Positions 17,848 through 26,087 of a stretch of 64,000 nt of DNA are shown in pieces. How positions within the stretch are numbered: position 1 is the first letter of the stretch; every line of letters begins with the position of its first letter. A program made the translations under genes and the position numbers. The notes beneath the pieces are model-generated. The model saw only the letters and a list, made by a program, of their open reading frames with translations, did no database searches and had not been told where the DNA came from. This stretch comes from Bog-473 sp963766995 (lineage in GTDB: Bacteria > Actinomycetota > Acidimicrobiia > Acidimicrobiales > RAAP-2): assembly GCA_963766995.1 (NCBI GenBank), contig CAVYCE010000003.1:620001-684000 (forward strand), read 5' to 3'.

Positions 17848-18660
17848 ATGCCTGCCATGTCCTTTGTCGAGGTTGCTTCTCCCCATCCGCACGTGGCGTT
17901 GATCACGTTGAACCGACCCGAGCGCATGAACGCCATGGCGTTCGATGTGATGATCCCGTTCCGCGACGCATTGCGGGAAGTGGGCTACGACAATGAAGCC
18001 CGGGTAGTGGTCATCACGGGAGCGGGCACCGGATTCTGCTCCGGTGCGGATCTGGAGAATCCTGGTTCCATTCCTCACGTCGAAGGACTGACGCTTCCCA
18101 CCATCGCACTGCGCTCCATGGAACTCCTCGACGAGGTGATCACCACCATCCGGCGCCTGCACCAGCCGGTGATCGCCGCCGTCAATGGTCCGGCCATCGG
18201 AGGTGGCTTCTGCCTGTCTCTGGCGGCCGACATCCGAATCGCCGCCGATACGGCCTACTTCCGGGCCGCCGGCATCAATAACGGCCTCACGGCAGCTGAG
18301 CTCGGGATCAGCTACTTGCTCCCCCGCTCAATCGGCCAGTCCAGAGCCTCGGAAATCATGTTGACCGGTCGCGACGTCCATGCCGATGAGGCCGAACGGA
18401 TCGGACTCGTCTCGCAAGTGGTTCCCGGAGATGAATTGCTTGGCGCTTGCTTTGCCATGGCAGACCGAATGAATGGATGGAGTCGGGCTGGGATTGAGCT
18501 GACAAAGCGCCAGCTGTGGAACAGCCTGGATGCCGGAAGCCTGCAGACTCACATGGATGCTGAAGGAATGTCCCAACTGTTTGTTCGCATCACGACCAAG
18601 AACTTCGAGGAGTCCATTCGGGCTCGGCGCGAGAAGCGGGCACCGAACTTCGCCGACTGA
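17848..18660 (+). CDS. Enoyl-CoA hydratase/isomerase-family protein
   Basis: A 270-residue crotonase-fold enzyme. Diagnostic blocks are VALITLNRPERMNAMAFDVM, ITGAGTGFCSGADLENPG and AAVNGPAIGGGFCLSLAADI, and the active-site loop FRAAGINNGLTAAELGISYL carries a Glu in the usual catalytic position. Family members hydrate or isomerise enoyl-CoA thioesters. Two in-frame ATGs compete (17848 and 17857), neither with a good Shine-Dalgarno sequence. It is divergent from the VOC gene and convergent with the truncated haemoglobin. The substrate is not inferable. Confidence 0.87.
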   Translation: MPAMSFVEVASPHPHVALITLNRPERMNAMAFDVMIPFRDALREVGYDNEARVVVITGAGTGFCSGADLENPGSIPHVEGLTLPTIALRSMELLDEVITTIRRLHQPVIAAVNGPAIGGGFCLSLAADIRIAADTAYFRAAGINNGLTAAELGISYLLPRSIGQSRASEIMLTGRDVHADEAERIGLVSQVVPGDELLGACFAMADRMNGWSRAGIELTKRQLWNSLDAGSLQTHMDAEGMSQLFVRITTKNFEESIRARREKRAPNFAD

Positions 18661-19041
18661 CTAAGGCGCGTTCATCAACGAATGGGCAGCCATGTCAAAG
18701 TAGCTATGTAGCTCATCGGCGTCTGACTGGGTCAGTCCAGCCTGTTCGGCCATGAACGTCACAGCATTCTGCATGTGAAGGAGCCAGGCATCACGCTCAA
18801 CCGGTCCGATGACGAAGGGGACGTGACGCATGCGCAGGCGCGGGTGACCCCGCACTTCGTTGTAGGTCGGAGGGCCGCCCCAGTACTGCACGAGAAACAA
18901 AGCCAGATGATGCCGGGCCTCGGTGAGATCGTCCGGATAGAGGGGACGCAGGAGAGGATCTCCGACCACCCCAAGATAGAAGCGGTCCACCAATTGCACG
19001 AAGAACTCGTCGCCATTGACCCGTTCGAACAGCGAGTTCAC
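18661..19041 (-). CDS. glbO: Group II truncated haemoglobin (trHbO type)
   Basis: A 126-residue 2-on-2 globin. It shows the trHbO block LFLVQYWGGPPTYNEVRGHP, with the Trp typical of group II and the proximal His region RLRMRHVPFVIG, plus an early FY in VDRFYLGVVGDP (Tyr B10). Such proteins bind O2 and handle peroxides or NO. Start is GTG 19041. The gene reads toward the hydratase and away from the tRNA-Gly, so it marks the last backbone gene before the accessory region. Confidence 0.88.
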   Translation of the reverse strand: MNSLFERVNGDEFFVQLVDRFYLGVVGDPLLRPLYPDDLTEARHHLALFLVQYWGGPPTYNEVRGHPRLRMRHVPFVIGPVERDAWLLHMQNAVTFMAEQAGLTQSDADELHSYFDMAAHSLMNAP

Positions 19042-19079
19042 AGCCTCGACGGTAGACGCTCTAGGATGCTCCCCGATTC

Positions 19080-19150
<71 letters not shown>

Positions 19151-19186
19151 CTCTATTGCTCACGAGAAATCCTGCGTTGGGGACTA

Positions 19187-19208
19187 CCCCACGAACTTCC
19201 CCACAAAT
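19187..19208 (+). repeat. Tandem CCCCAC arm-like repeats near left end of module 1
   Basis: Two 12-base units starting CCCCACGAACTT and CCCCACAAAT lie 37 bases after the attachment core. The same pair, 19 of 22 bases identical, lies 36 bases after core copy 3. Position and tandem form suggest recombinase arm-binding sites. Confidence 0.5.
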
Positions 19209-19258
19209 GGCAGCCCCGTAGAGCGGATGCCTGCGCGGAAAACATGGGCCGCCCTCCA

Positions 19259-21091
19259 TCAGATAGGAAGAGTGGGGGGCACGACGTCGAGGAGATTGGG
19301 TTGCCCCGCTGCGTAGCGGGCAGCGTCAACTTGCTGTTCGATCGCGAACTCCGGGGGCACATAGAGGTCATAGAGAGCTGCAGGGGCCTCGGTGGAATTG
19401 GTCTGGGCTAGCAGGGCGTTGACGGCCTGGCGGGCCGCTTCATTGGCCCCTTCCATGGTTGCCAGATTGACGTTGTTCTGGACGTAGTCCGATGCAAGGA
19501 ACAGATTGGGAATCGACGTCGCGGCCCGGGGCCGGTTGTACCAGGAACCGACCGTGTTGATCAGAAGTGGAGTCGAGTTGGCCGCCGGGCCACTTGGGCC
19601 ATCGGGATAGTTGATTCCCGGGTCCAAGAACCAGCTGACGAGCATGTCATCACTCAGCTCTGTGTCGCCCTCTATGTTGACGGCTTGCTTGATCTGCGCC
19701 CAGACTTCGTTGGCGATCTGCGTCGGGGTGCACTCGTTGGCTGGCTTGCCGTAGAGGATGCCCGGAGTGATCCAGTCCGAGATGTCTACCGAGAGGATGT
19801 CATTGACAGCTCCGTCGCCGTAGTCCCTTGAAATATTGCGCCCGGTCCAGAACTGCCCTTGGGTCAGCGATGTCAGCGCCCATGGCGAGTACATGTAGGC
19901 CGCGTGGCCCTGCACGGGATGTGGCTCGGAGCGATTCAGGAAGAACTGGATGCCGTTCATCCAATCGGTCTGCAGCTGGGCCAGTTTGCCGAGGCTCGGG
20001 TCGGCATCGAGGATCTGAGAGTTGAGCAATGGGACAATCCGCTCGACCGGCATGGCGCAGATGAATTGGTCCGCCTCGAGCTTGGAAAAGTGCCATGCCT
20101 GGTCAAAGAGAGTGACGGACGCGATCCTTCCACCCTCTAGTTCCAACGATGCCGCGCCGTAGGGCACCATGAACTTCACGCCGAGGGATGTGAGGTAGGA
20201 AACCCACGGATCGATCCACGCCTCATCCGTCGGCGCATTGAGCACACGGTCAGCCGCACCGTACCCGCCGAAGAGCTGGCTGAGTCCGGTCTGTTGACCA
20301 GCGACGGCAAAGATGAATGCTTGGGCCATAAGTCCGATGGTGTTAGTGCTGGCCACGGTCCCCTTGGCGGCGACGAGGTTGCGCGTCAGTCCCTCAGCGA
20401 GGACCTTTTGGTACACGGGAGAGAAGGCAGCCGCATTGATAAAGGTCCACCACGGCGTGAACTCCCACTCGCCGAGGCGCCGGGCGTCGCAGCTGGTGAA
20501 GAACACCATGAGTTTGCGGACGAAGTACTCAAGTTCATTGGTTGGGACGCCTTGGACGACCGAAAGTGCGGCGAGAAGCGTCTGTTCGGTCTGAAGAGCC
20601 CCCTCGGCGCTGGATTCGGGTCTCAGGAACACTGCGCCTTCGCCACTATTTAGGTAGAGCGCATCCTGGGGCGCGGTAACCAGGTTGTCCAAGACCCCGT
20701 TGACGTTGCCCGAGAACGGGATCCGGCGCATGGAGTCAGGGATGTTCTGGTAGAAGCCCGGAAAGAACCTGAACCCGTGTTCGCCGGGAAGATCTTTGCG
20801 CCCACCTGATCCCGAGCCTGGTACGGAGATGCTGCGAGCCTTGCCCCCGAGAGCGAGAGGTTCGACCACCGTGACCTCGAAGCCGCGCTCGACCAATTCG
20901 TGAGCGGCCGTGAGGCCGGCCACCCCGCCGCCGAGCACTGCCACCCGACGGCCCGGTGTACTCGCCGATGCTCCCCTCCATCCCGTCGCTGCCCCCATAG
21001 CAGTGGCCGCGGCTCCAACGGTGGCCGCGCCTCGCAAAAAGGCCCGTCGGTCAATCCGGGTTCGTTGTGGCATTTGGGGTGGTTCAGTCAT
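19259..21091 (-). CDS. Tat-exported FAD-dependent oxidoreductase (phytoene desaturase/amine oxidase superfamily)
   Basis: A 610-residue flavoprotein. The N-terminus has a twin-arginine signal (RIDRRAFLRGAATVGAAATA), followed by the dinucleotide-binding motif VAVLGGGVAGLTAAHELVER (~residues 50-69). The C-terminal FAD-contact block is PNLFLASDYVQNNVNLATME. The overall layout resembles desaturases and hydroxysqualene dehydroxylase-like enzymes acting on isoprenoid lipids. It would be exported folded across the membrane. It is the first cargo gene after the tRNA-Gly, divergent from the MpaB-TetR-ABC1 operon, and may share its lipid substrate. Substrate unknown. Confidence 0.83.
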   Translation of the reverse strand: MTEPPQMPQRTRIDRRAFLRGAATVGAAATAMGAATGWRGASASTPGRRVAVLGGGVAGLTAAHELVERGFEVTVVEPLALGGKARSISVPGSGSGGRKDLPGEHGFRFFPGFYQNIPDSMRRIPFSGNVNGVLDNLVTAPQDALYLNSGEGAVFLRPESSAEGALQTEQTLLAALSVVQGVPTNELEYFVRKLMVFFTSCDARRLGEWEFTPWWTFINAAAFSPVYQKVLAEGLTRNLVAAKGTVASTNTIGLMAQAFIFAVAGQQTGLSQLFGGYGAADRVLNAPTDEAWIDPWVSYLTSLGVKFMVPYGAASLELEGGRIASVTLFDQAWHFSKLEADQFICAMPVERIVPLLNSQILDADPSLGKLAQLQTDWMNGIQFFLNRSEPHPVQGHAAYMYSPWALTSLTQGQFWTGRNISRDYGDGAVNDILSVDISDWITPGILYGKPANECTPTQIANEVWAQIKQAVNIEGDTELSDDMLVSWFLDPGINYPDGPSGPAANSTPLLINTVGSWYNRPRAATSIPNLFLASDYVQNNVNLATMEGANEAARQAVNALLAQTNSTEAPAALYDLYVPPEFAIEQQVDAARYAAGQPNLLDVVPPTLPI

Positions 21092-21180
21092 CGCCGATCA
21101 TTCCTTTGCCTCGTTGCTGATCATCCGTCGGAGCTCGATTGCGACGCCGCCATCTGGTCTGCTCAAGGATCGGATTCCAT

Positions 21181-21218
21181 TTCGACTTTGATGGGTCGTT
21201 GGTACTATACTCGTTTGA
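21181..21218 (+). promoter_or_regulatory. Possible promoter giving a leaderless mpaB-like transcript
   Basis: A strong -10 (TATACT, 21206-21211) ends 7 bases before the ATG at 21219, with TTCGAC at 21181-21186 as a weak -35 (19-base spacing). Transcription would start at or next to the A of the start codon, so the mRNA would be leaderless, as is common in Actinobacteria; no Shine-Dalgarno sequence is seen. Confidence 0.45.
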
Positions 21219-22103
21219 ATGTTCCACACCGCATCTGGCCTGCCCGTCGAGCGGCGCGAGCTCGGGGCCAAGTCGTGGCTCTGGCGCTGGGCCGGCGACA
21301 ATCGCATCGCCCTTATGGGTGGCACGATCGGGCTGCTCCAGCTCATGAACCCGGCCATCGGAGCCGGCGTGCTGCAGCATTCCGACTTCTTCGCGAACCC
21401 TTACGGCCGGGTCTTCCGCTCCCTCCCACGCATTCTCGGCACCGTCTACGACGGACCAGACGCCTCGGCGATCGGGAAAGAAGTGCGTTCTTTTCACACA
21501 ACAATCAAGGGAGTTGACGATAAGGGTCGCCGTTACCACGCCCTCGACCCCGCCACGTTCTGGTGGGCCCATGCCACATTCCAATTCATGGCTGAACAGG
21601 TGGGCGACCGCTTCGACACGCACCGACTGGCTGAAACGGAGCGGGAGAGTCTCTATCTCGACGGCGTGGAATGGTTCCGCCGCTATGGGGTCAGCGACCG
21701 CGCTGTACCTGCCTCCCGGGCTGCTTTTGAGGTGGAGTGGGATCGGGTCTGTGCTGAAGATCTCGAAATGAACGACGCCGTCGAGTTCGTCCTTGGATTG
21801 CTCCACCATCCTGAGCCGCTGAAGTTCGAGGGCCTCCTCTCGCCGTTGACCCCCCTTATGACACTGCCGCCCATGCGCCACATGACATCGACTGCGGTCC
21901 GGCTTTCGGCCATCGGCGGCCTGCCCCCAATTGTGCGGGAGCGGTTCGGCATCCCGTGGGGCCGCCACGACCAGATCCAACTCGATGCGCTCGAGCTGCT
22001 GGTGGCCCAGAGTTGGCCTTTCGTGCCCTTCTCCCTGCGTTGGCAACCCCGGGCTCTCGACGGATGGCGACGGGTGCGCTCCGAACAACGGGTGGCTGCC
22101 TAA
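21219..22103 (+). CDS. MpaB-family (DUF2236) oxygenase-like protein
   Basis: A 294-residue protein of the ER-bound oxygenase mpaB/latex-clearing-protein family. Typical blocks are WRWAGDNRIALMGGTIGLLQ, MNPAIGAGVLQHSDF, RRYHALDPATFWWAHATFQF and ETERESLYLDGVEWFRRYGV. Family members are haem-dependent or haem-like oxygenases cleaving isoprenoid or alkyl chains. It starts an operon with a TetR regulator (1-base overlap) and an ABC1-type kinase, opposite the Tat-exported FAD oxidoreductase. A joint role in isoprenoid or sterol-like lipid modification is plausible but inferred. Confidence 0.83.
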   Translation: MFHTASGLPVERRELGAKSWLWRWAGDNRIALMGGTIGLLQLMNPAIGAGVLQHSDFFANPYGRVFRSLPRILGTVYDGPDASAIGKEVRSFHTTIKGVDDKGRRYHALDPATFWWAHATFQFMAEQVGDRFDTHRLAETERESLYLDGVEWFRRYGVSDRAVPASRAAFEVEWDRVCAEDLEMNDAVEFVLGLLHHPEPLKFEGLLSPLTPLMTLPPMRHMTSTAVRLSAIGGLPPIVRERFGIPWGRHDQIQLDALELLVAQSWPFVPFSLRWQPRALDGWRRVRSEQRVAA

Positions 22104-22771
22104 TGGCTCGACAGCGACCCAGGGTCGGTATGGCTTCCATCATTGCCAGCATGGTCGATGGGGCCGGAGGGTCGATGGGCAGTGGGGAACTCGGTGGCGA
22201 TGAACTGGCCACCCACCTGCTCAATATCGGGGGCGCGCTCCTGGCCGAATACGGCCTTCATCGCTGGAGCATGGACGACGTGGCCGAGCGGGCGGGAGTC
22301 GGCCGGACCAGCGTCTACCGCAAGTTCACCAGTCGCGACGACCTCGTACACGCCGTGTTGGCGCGAGAGCTACGACAGACGTTTGAGTCCATCACCGAGG
22401 CCGCCGCCGACTTCGACACCCTCGAAGACAAGATCGTCGAAGGCGCACTGGTTGCCCTAGGCACCATCGAAGGATCGCTCGTGACAGCGCTGCTGACGTC
22501 GGATCCGACGACCTTCTTGCCCTTCTTGACCACCGAAGCTGGACCGTTGCTGGCTCTCGCCCGCGAACTTCTGGTGGCCCAGGCATCCGAACTCGGCGCG
22601 CAGGTCGACCACCAAGCAGCAGCCGAATTGGCTGAACTGGCCGCCCGCCTCGGGGTGTCCTTCATCCTCACCCGCCAGACCGTCTTTCCAACCGACGACC
22701 CAGAGGCTGCCCGCAGCGCTTTGCACCGAGTGCTCGGACCCATGCTCGCCCCGTTGGCGGCTCCGGTATGA
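22103..22771 (+). CDS. TetR-family transcriptional regulator
   Basis: A 222-residue regulator. The N-terminal helix-turn-helix covers HRWSMDDVAERAGVGRTSVY followed by RKFTSRDDLVHAVLARELR (~residues 50-85); the rest is an all-helical ligand-binding domain. The ATG at 22103 overlaps the stop of the MpaB-like gene by one base, and its stop overlaps the next ATG by ATGA. It probably controls its own operon and possibly the divergent FAD oxidoreductase. The effector is unknown. Confidence 0.87.
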   Translation: MARQRPRVGMASIIASMVDGAGGSMGSGELGGDELATHLLNIGGALLAEYGLHRWSMDDVAERAGVGRTSVYRKFTSRDDLVHAVLARELRQTFESITEAAADFDTLEDKIVEGALVALGTIEGSLVTALLTSDPTTFLPFLTTEAGPLLALARELLVAQASELGAQVDHQAAAELAELAARLGVSFILTRQTVFPTDDPEAARSALHRVLGPMLAPLAAPV

Positions 22772-24132
22772 GTGAGCCCACGCCGAACGCCGAGCCTCCC
22801 TCACTCTCAGGCTTTGGGCCCAAAGAGGTGGTCCGGCTGGTCGAGATCCTCATTGTGGTGCCTGCCTCGGTGATCATCGGACTGCTCGGACGCCTGGTGC
22901 GAGGGCGGCAGCGATCCTGGGCGCAAAGTGCTGCCGAAGGGCTTGTTCTCGGCTTCGAGCGGCTGGGGCCGACCTTCGTCAAGGTCGGCCAAGTCATTGG
23001 CTCCTCCCCCGGTATTTTCCCGGCCTGGTTGGCCGACGCTTGCCTCCGCTGCCTACATCAGGTCTCGCCCATCAGCGCCGCTGAGGCCCATCGCGTGATC
23101 TCCGAGGACCTGGGCCAACCAACCAGCGAACTCTTCGCGGAGTTCGACGATGTGCCGCTGTCGGCCGCCTCGGTGGCCCAGGTTCACGCCTGTGTTCTTT
23201 CAGACGGACGTGCGGCTGTCCTTAAGATCCAGCGGCCGGGCATCAGCCGGCGTATGCAGACCGATCTGCGCATCCTCTACCTTTTCGCCCGACTCATTCA
23301 GCACATCGAAGTGGGCCGCAAATTAAACGCGCCCGAGATCGTGGCCGACCTTCACCACGTCACTCACGAAGAACTCGATTTCACCCTGGAGGCGGATCGC
23401 CAGAGCCAGTTCCGCACCAACATCGATGCCTTCGGCGACAACCCAATGATTACGGCACCCGAGGTGTACGGGGAACATTGCGGACCGCGAGTGATCTGCA
23501 TGGAGCGCCTCTACGGCGTGCCGATGGATCGGTTTGAGCTGATCCGGTCCCGCGGCATCGACGGGGAACTGGTGCTGCGACGGGGTGCCAAGGCCTGGCT
23601 TGAGTCGGTATTGGTGCACGGGCCCTTCCACGGCGACATGCACGCCGGCAACGTGTGGGTCCTCGACGACGGCCGCACTGCCTTCTTGGACTTCGGAATT
23701 GTGGGCGAACTCGATCCCGAATGGCGAGACCTGGCCGGTGACCTCCTGCGAGCCTTCATGCTCGACTCGAATTACGGGCGCATCATCGCCCGGGCCCGGA
23801 CCATCGGCCTGATCCCCGAGAGCGTGCCGGGGACCGATGAGGAACTTGGCCTCCAACTGAGCACGGTGCTCGAGCCGCTGGCCCAGCAGACGGCAGGCAG
23901 CGTCAACTTGGGCGACCTGGTGCAGAGCGCGCTCGAGCTTCTGGGTCAGTTCGGCACGGTGGCGCCACGCCAGCTCGTCCTAGTGGGCAAGCAATTCCTC
24001 TACCTGGAGCGCTACGTCAAGGCGCTGGCACCCGATTACGTCATGATTCGCGACGTCCTCATGTTGAAGAACGTCTTTCCCGAGGAGGCGGCGGCCAAAG
24101 CCGCCGAGCTGGGCGTGGCTCTGGTGGCCTGA
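22768..24132 (+). CDS. ABC1/UbiB-family atypical kinase
   Basis: A 454-residue ABC1/AarF/UbiB kinase-like protein. It has the family-defining KxGQ motif (TFVKVGQVIGSSPGIFP), the alanine-rich nucleotide loop (PLSAASVAQVHACVL), the ion-pair lysine (AVLKIQRPGI), a catalytic-loop equivalent (HGPFHGDMHAGNVWV) and DFG (FLDFGIVGELD). A hydrophobic segment near residues 15-35 may tether it to the membrane. Homologues act as ATPases supporting quinone or lipid metabolism. It is the last gene of the MpaB-TetR operon and the last of module 1 before attachment copy 2. Confidence 0.88.
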   Translation: MSEPTPNAEPPSLSGFGPKEVVRLVEILIVVPASVIIGLLGRLVRGRQRSWAQSAAEGLVLGFERLGPTFVKVGQVIGSSPGIFPAWLADACLRCLHQVSPISAAEAHRVISEDLGQPTSELFAEFDDVPLSAASVAQVHACVLSDGRAAVLKIQRPGISRRMQTDLRILYLFARLIQHIEVGRKLNAPEIVADLHHVTHEELDFTLEADRQSQFRTNIDAFGDNPMITAPEVYGEHCGPRVICMERLYGVPMDRFELIRSRGIDGELVLRRGAKAWLESVLVHGPFHGDMHAGNVWVLDDGRTAFLDFGIVGELDPEWRDLAGDLLRAFMLDSNYGRIIARARTIGLIPESVPGTDEELGLQLSTVLEPLAQQTAGSVNLGDLVQSALELLGQFGTVAPRQLVLVGKQFLYLERYVKALAPDYVMIRDVLMLKNVFPEEAAAKAAELGVALVA

Positions 24133-24250
24133 ATCGAGGCGACGGCCATCGAGAAGCGGGCTGTCGCTTCCGCGCACGACGGCTGGTTTTGTGAAAAATG
24201 GAGAGAACAATTGCGAGTGGGAATTCTGGACTATTCGTCAATCCCCCTGA

Positions 24251-24358
24251 TCACGGGCCTGAGACAAAGGGAGTCTGACCGTCGACTCGGGAGTGGCCGA
24301 CCGCGGTGCCTACCAGCCTTCCAAGCTGTCGATGCCGGTTCGATCCCGGTCGGCCGCT
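24251..24358 (+). repeat. Module boundary: right-end homology plus attachment core copy 2
   Basis: 24314-24358 matches the tRNA-Gly 3' part in 42 of 45 bases (TCG replaces ATC in the variable region). The 63 bases before it (24251-24313) align without gaps to those before copy 3, about 46 of 63 identical, sharing for example ACCGCGG and GCCTAC. The 7 bases at 24293-24299 could pair with the acceptor 3' strand, but only 14 bases replace the D arm, so it is not a tRNA. Confidence 0.75.
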
Positions 24359-24411
24359 CTCTGTCTCTCGAGACATTATCTGACATACCTCGGTTCGAAC
24401 CGCGTCCCCGG

Positions 24412-24723
24412 TCAGCTTGCGGTCGCGAGTGGTTCGATATCCGCCAGGGTCGATCGGAGCTTGTCCCTCTCTACCTCAATGTCGTAGTGCCCCTGGAGGT
24501 TCATCCAGAATCCGTCGCTCATACCGAAGAATCGCGAGAGCCGCAGGGCCGTATCGGCGCTGATGCGACGAGTGCCGTGCACAATCTCGTTGATGCGGCG
24601 GGGCGGAACACCGATGACCTGGGCCAGTCGGTACTGGCTGACCCCGAGCGGATCCAAGAAGTCCTCCTTGAGCATTTCCCCGGGGTGCACCGGAGCCATT
24701 ATCGGTGTCTCGGTCTTGGGCAT
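24412..24723 (-). CDS. higA: HigA-family antitoxin (XRE helix-turn-helix)
   Basis: A 103-residue antitoxin of the HigA type. It shows HPGEMLKEDFLDPLGVSQYR, the DNA-recognition helix region IGVPPRRINEIVHGTRRIS and ALRLSRFFGMSDGFWMNLQG, all hallmarks of the family. It lies 9 bases downstream of the toxin gene, the usual toxin-first order. HigA neutralises HigB and autorepresses the operon. The pair sits just inside module 2 next to attachment copy 2, where it could stabilise the element by post-segregational killing; that role is inferred. Confidence 0.92.
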   Translation of the reverse strand: MPKTETPIMAPVHPGEMLKEDFLDPLGVSQYRLAQVIGVPPRRINEIVHGTRRISADTALRLSRFFGMSDGFWMNLQGHYDIEVERDKLRSTLADIEPLATAS

Positions 24724-24732
24724 TTTCCCTCC

Positions 24733-25020
24733 TTAGTGATAGTCGACCAGCTCAACGTCTCTGGGGCCAGCGTCGGCCCATTTGAAGCAAATCCGATATT
24801 GATCATTGACGCGTATGCAGTATTGCCCGGCCCGGTCGCCCTTGAGTTTCTCGAGTTTGTTGCCCGGTGGAATGGCAAGATCTCTTATCCTCTCGGCGGC
24901 GTTCAAGTAGGCCAGCTTTCGCCACGCAACCTTTTGCACCTCCGGCCCGAATTTCCGGACTGCCAATCGGCGCCAGACCTTCTTGGTGTCTCCGTCCTTG
25001 AAGGAAGCGTCGCTCAACAC
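24733..25020 (-). CDS. higB: HigB-family toxin (RelE superfamily mRNA interferase)
   Basis: A 95-residue RelE-superfamily toxin, full length. Conserved blocks are AWRKLAYLNAAERIRDLAIP, PPGNKLEKLKGDRAGQYCIR, INDQYRICFKW-like VNDQYRICFKWADAGPRDVE and the terminal VDYH, matching ribosome-dependent mRNA nucleases of the HigB type. It precedes higA by 9 bases on the same strand. The start at 25020 gives MLSDASFKDGDTKKVWRR; the family often begins at about this point. Confidence 0.92.
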   Translation of the reverse strand: MLSDASFKDGDTKKVWRRLAVRKFGPEVQKVAWRKLAYLNAAERIRDLAIPPGNKLEKLKGDRAGQYCIRVNDQYRICFKWADAGPRDVELVDYH

Positions 25021-25111
25021 CGACCGATACTAACGGATTGCGTTATTACCGTCAAGCGTTATGCTTTCGTGACCCCATCGCCCGGCCCCGATGGCCGCCT
25101 AATTCGCTGGT

Positions 25112-25161
25112 CTGCTTGCTCGAGTTACCCCGCCCGTGATCGGCCCTTTCTGGGCACCCTC
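25112..25161 (+). repeat. Imperfect direct repeat flanking the ECF41 operon, downstream copy
   Basis: About 50 bases starting CTGCTTGCTCGAGT, with GATCGGCCC and CTGGGCACCCT inside, recur at 26752-26801 with about 80% identity and no gaps. The two copies bracket the sigma factor-CMD operon, 1640 bases apart. Confidence 0.6.
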
Positions 25162-25223
25162 CTGATGATGCAACTGCCCTGGCCGCTCACGGTGGGGATA
25201 GCTCATGAGTAACTGCAGGGCGG

Positions 25224-26087
25224 TCACCGCCGCAGTTCCGCCACCTTTTCCAGCGATCCCAGCTTGTTCGGATTGCGCATGGCGTAGATCCGAGTGATCC
25301 GGCCACCCTCGATCACCAGACTCACCGCAGTGACATCACCTCCGACTTCGAACCGAGCACCGGGCATGCCGTTGAACTGGGCGGTTGTCGCCACCAATCC
25401 CGAGAGATCTGCCACGCGGGCCAGGAACGCCACCACCCTCTCGGCCCCGATGAGCGGCTTCCGAGCAGCCCGCACGAGACCGCCACCATCTGCGATCAGC
25501 ACCACCTCTGGGGCGAGCACTGCCACCAATCCCTGCAGATCCCCGGAGGTAACGGCGGCCATGAACCTTTCGAAGGTTGCCTCTTGCTGGGCTTGGTCCA
25601 CCGGCATCCGCGGTCGTCGCGCCGCCACATGCTCACGGGCACGATGCGCTATCTGCCGGACCGCGGCCGGGGTCTTGCCCACGACTTCGGCGACCTCGTC
25701 GTACGGTGTCTCGAACACCTCGTGCAGCACGAACACCGCCCGCTCGACCGGGCCAAGAGCCTCGAGCACCGTGAGTAGGGCGATCGAGACGTTCTCGGCG
25801 AGCACGGCGTCGTCGGCCACGTCCGGACCGGTCAACAAGGGCTCGGGCAGCCATTCCCCGACGTAGTCCTCCCGGCGGCGGGACACCGTTCGGAGCCGGT
25901 TCAGCGCCTGCCGGGTGACGATCCGGACCAGATAGGCCCGCGGGTCACGCACGTCGGCCCGATCCGCGTCAGCCCAGCGCAGCCAGGTCTCCTGCACGAC
26001 GTCTTCGGCGTCGGTCGCGGAACCGAGCATCTCGTAGGCGACGGTGAAGAGCAGCCCGCGGTGAGTGACGAACGGGTCGTCGATCAT
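25224..26087 (-). CDS. sigJ: ECF41-type RNA polymerase sigma factor (SigJ-like, SnoaL C-terminal domain)
   Basis: A 287-residue ECF sigma factor with region 2 (LLFTVAYEMLGSATDAEDVV, then QETWLRWADADR), region 4 (LGPVERAVFVLHEVFETPYD, then EVAEVVGKTPAAVRQIAHRA) and a SnoaL-like C-terminal extension (~residues 175-287) ending YAMRNPNKLGSLEKV. The NP-x-KL motif of the extension is diagnostic of ECF41, in which the extension acts as a built-in anti-sigma or activity switch. The gene overlaps the upstream CMD-family gene by 4 nt, the canonical ECF41 partner arrangement, and a matching promoter lies upstream of that partner. Confidence 0.9.
   Translation of the reverse strand: MIDDPFVTHRGLLFTVAYEMLGSATDAEDVVQETWLRWADADRADVRDPRAYLVRIVTRQALNRLRTVSRRREDYVGEWLPEPLLTGPDVADDAVLAENVSIALLTVLEALGPVERAVFVLHEVFETPYDEVAEVVGKTPAAVRQIAHRAREHVAARRPRMPVDQAQQEATFERFMAAVTSGDLQGLVAVLAPEVVLIADGGGLVRAARKPLIGAERVVAFLARVADLSGLVATTAQFNGMPGARFEVGGDVTAVSLVIEGGRITRIYAMRNPNKLGSLEKVAELRR

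Noticed and set aside
24293..24358. Second tRNA-Gly gene at attachment copy 2
   Set aside because: GTGGCCG can pair with the acceptor 3' strand, but only 14 bases replace the D-arm region and no D stem can form.
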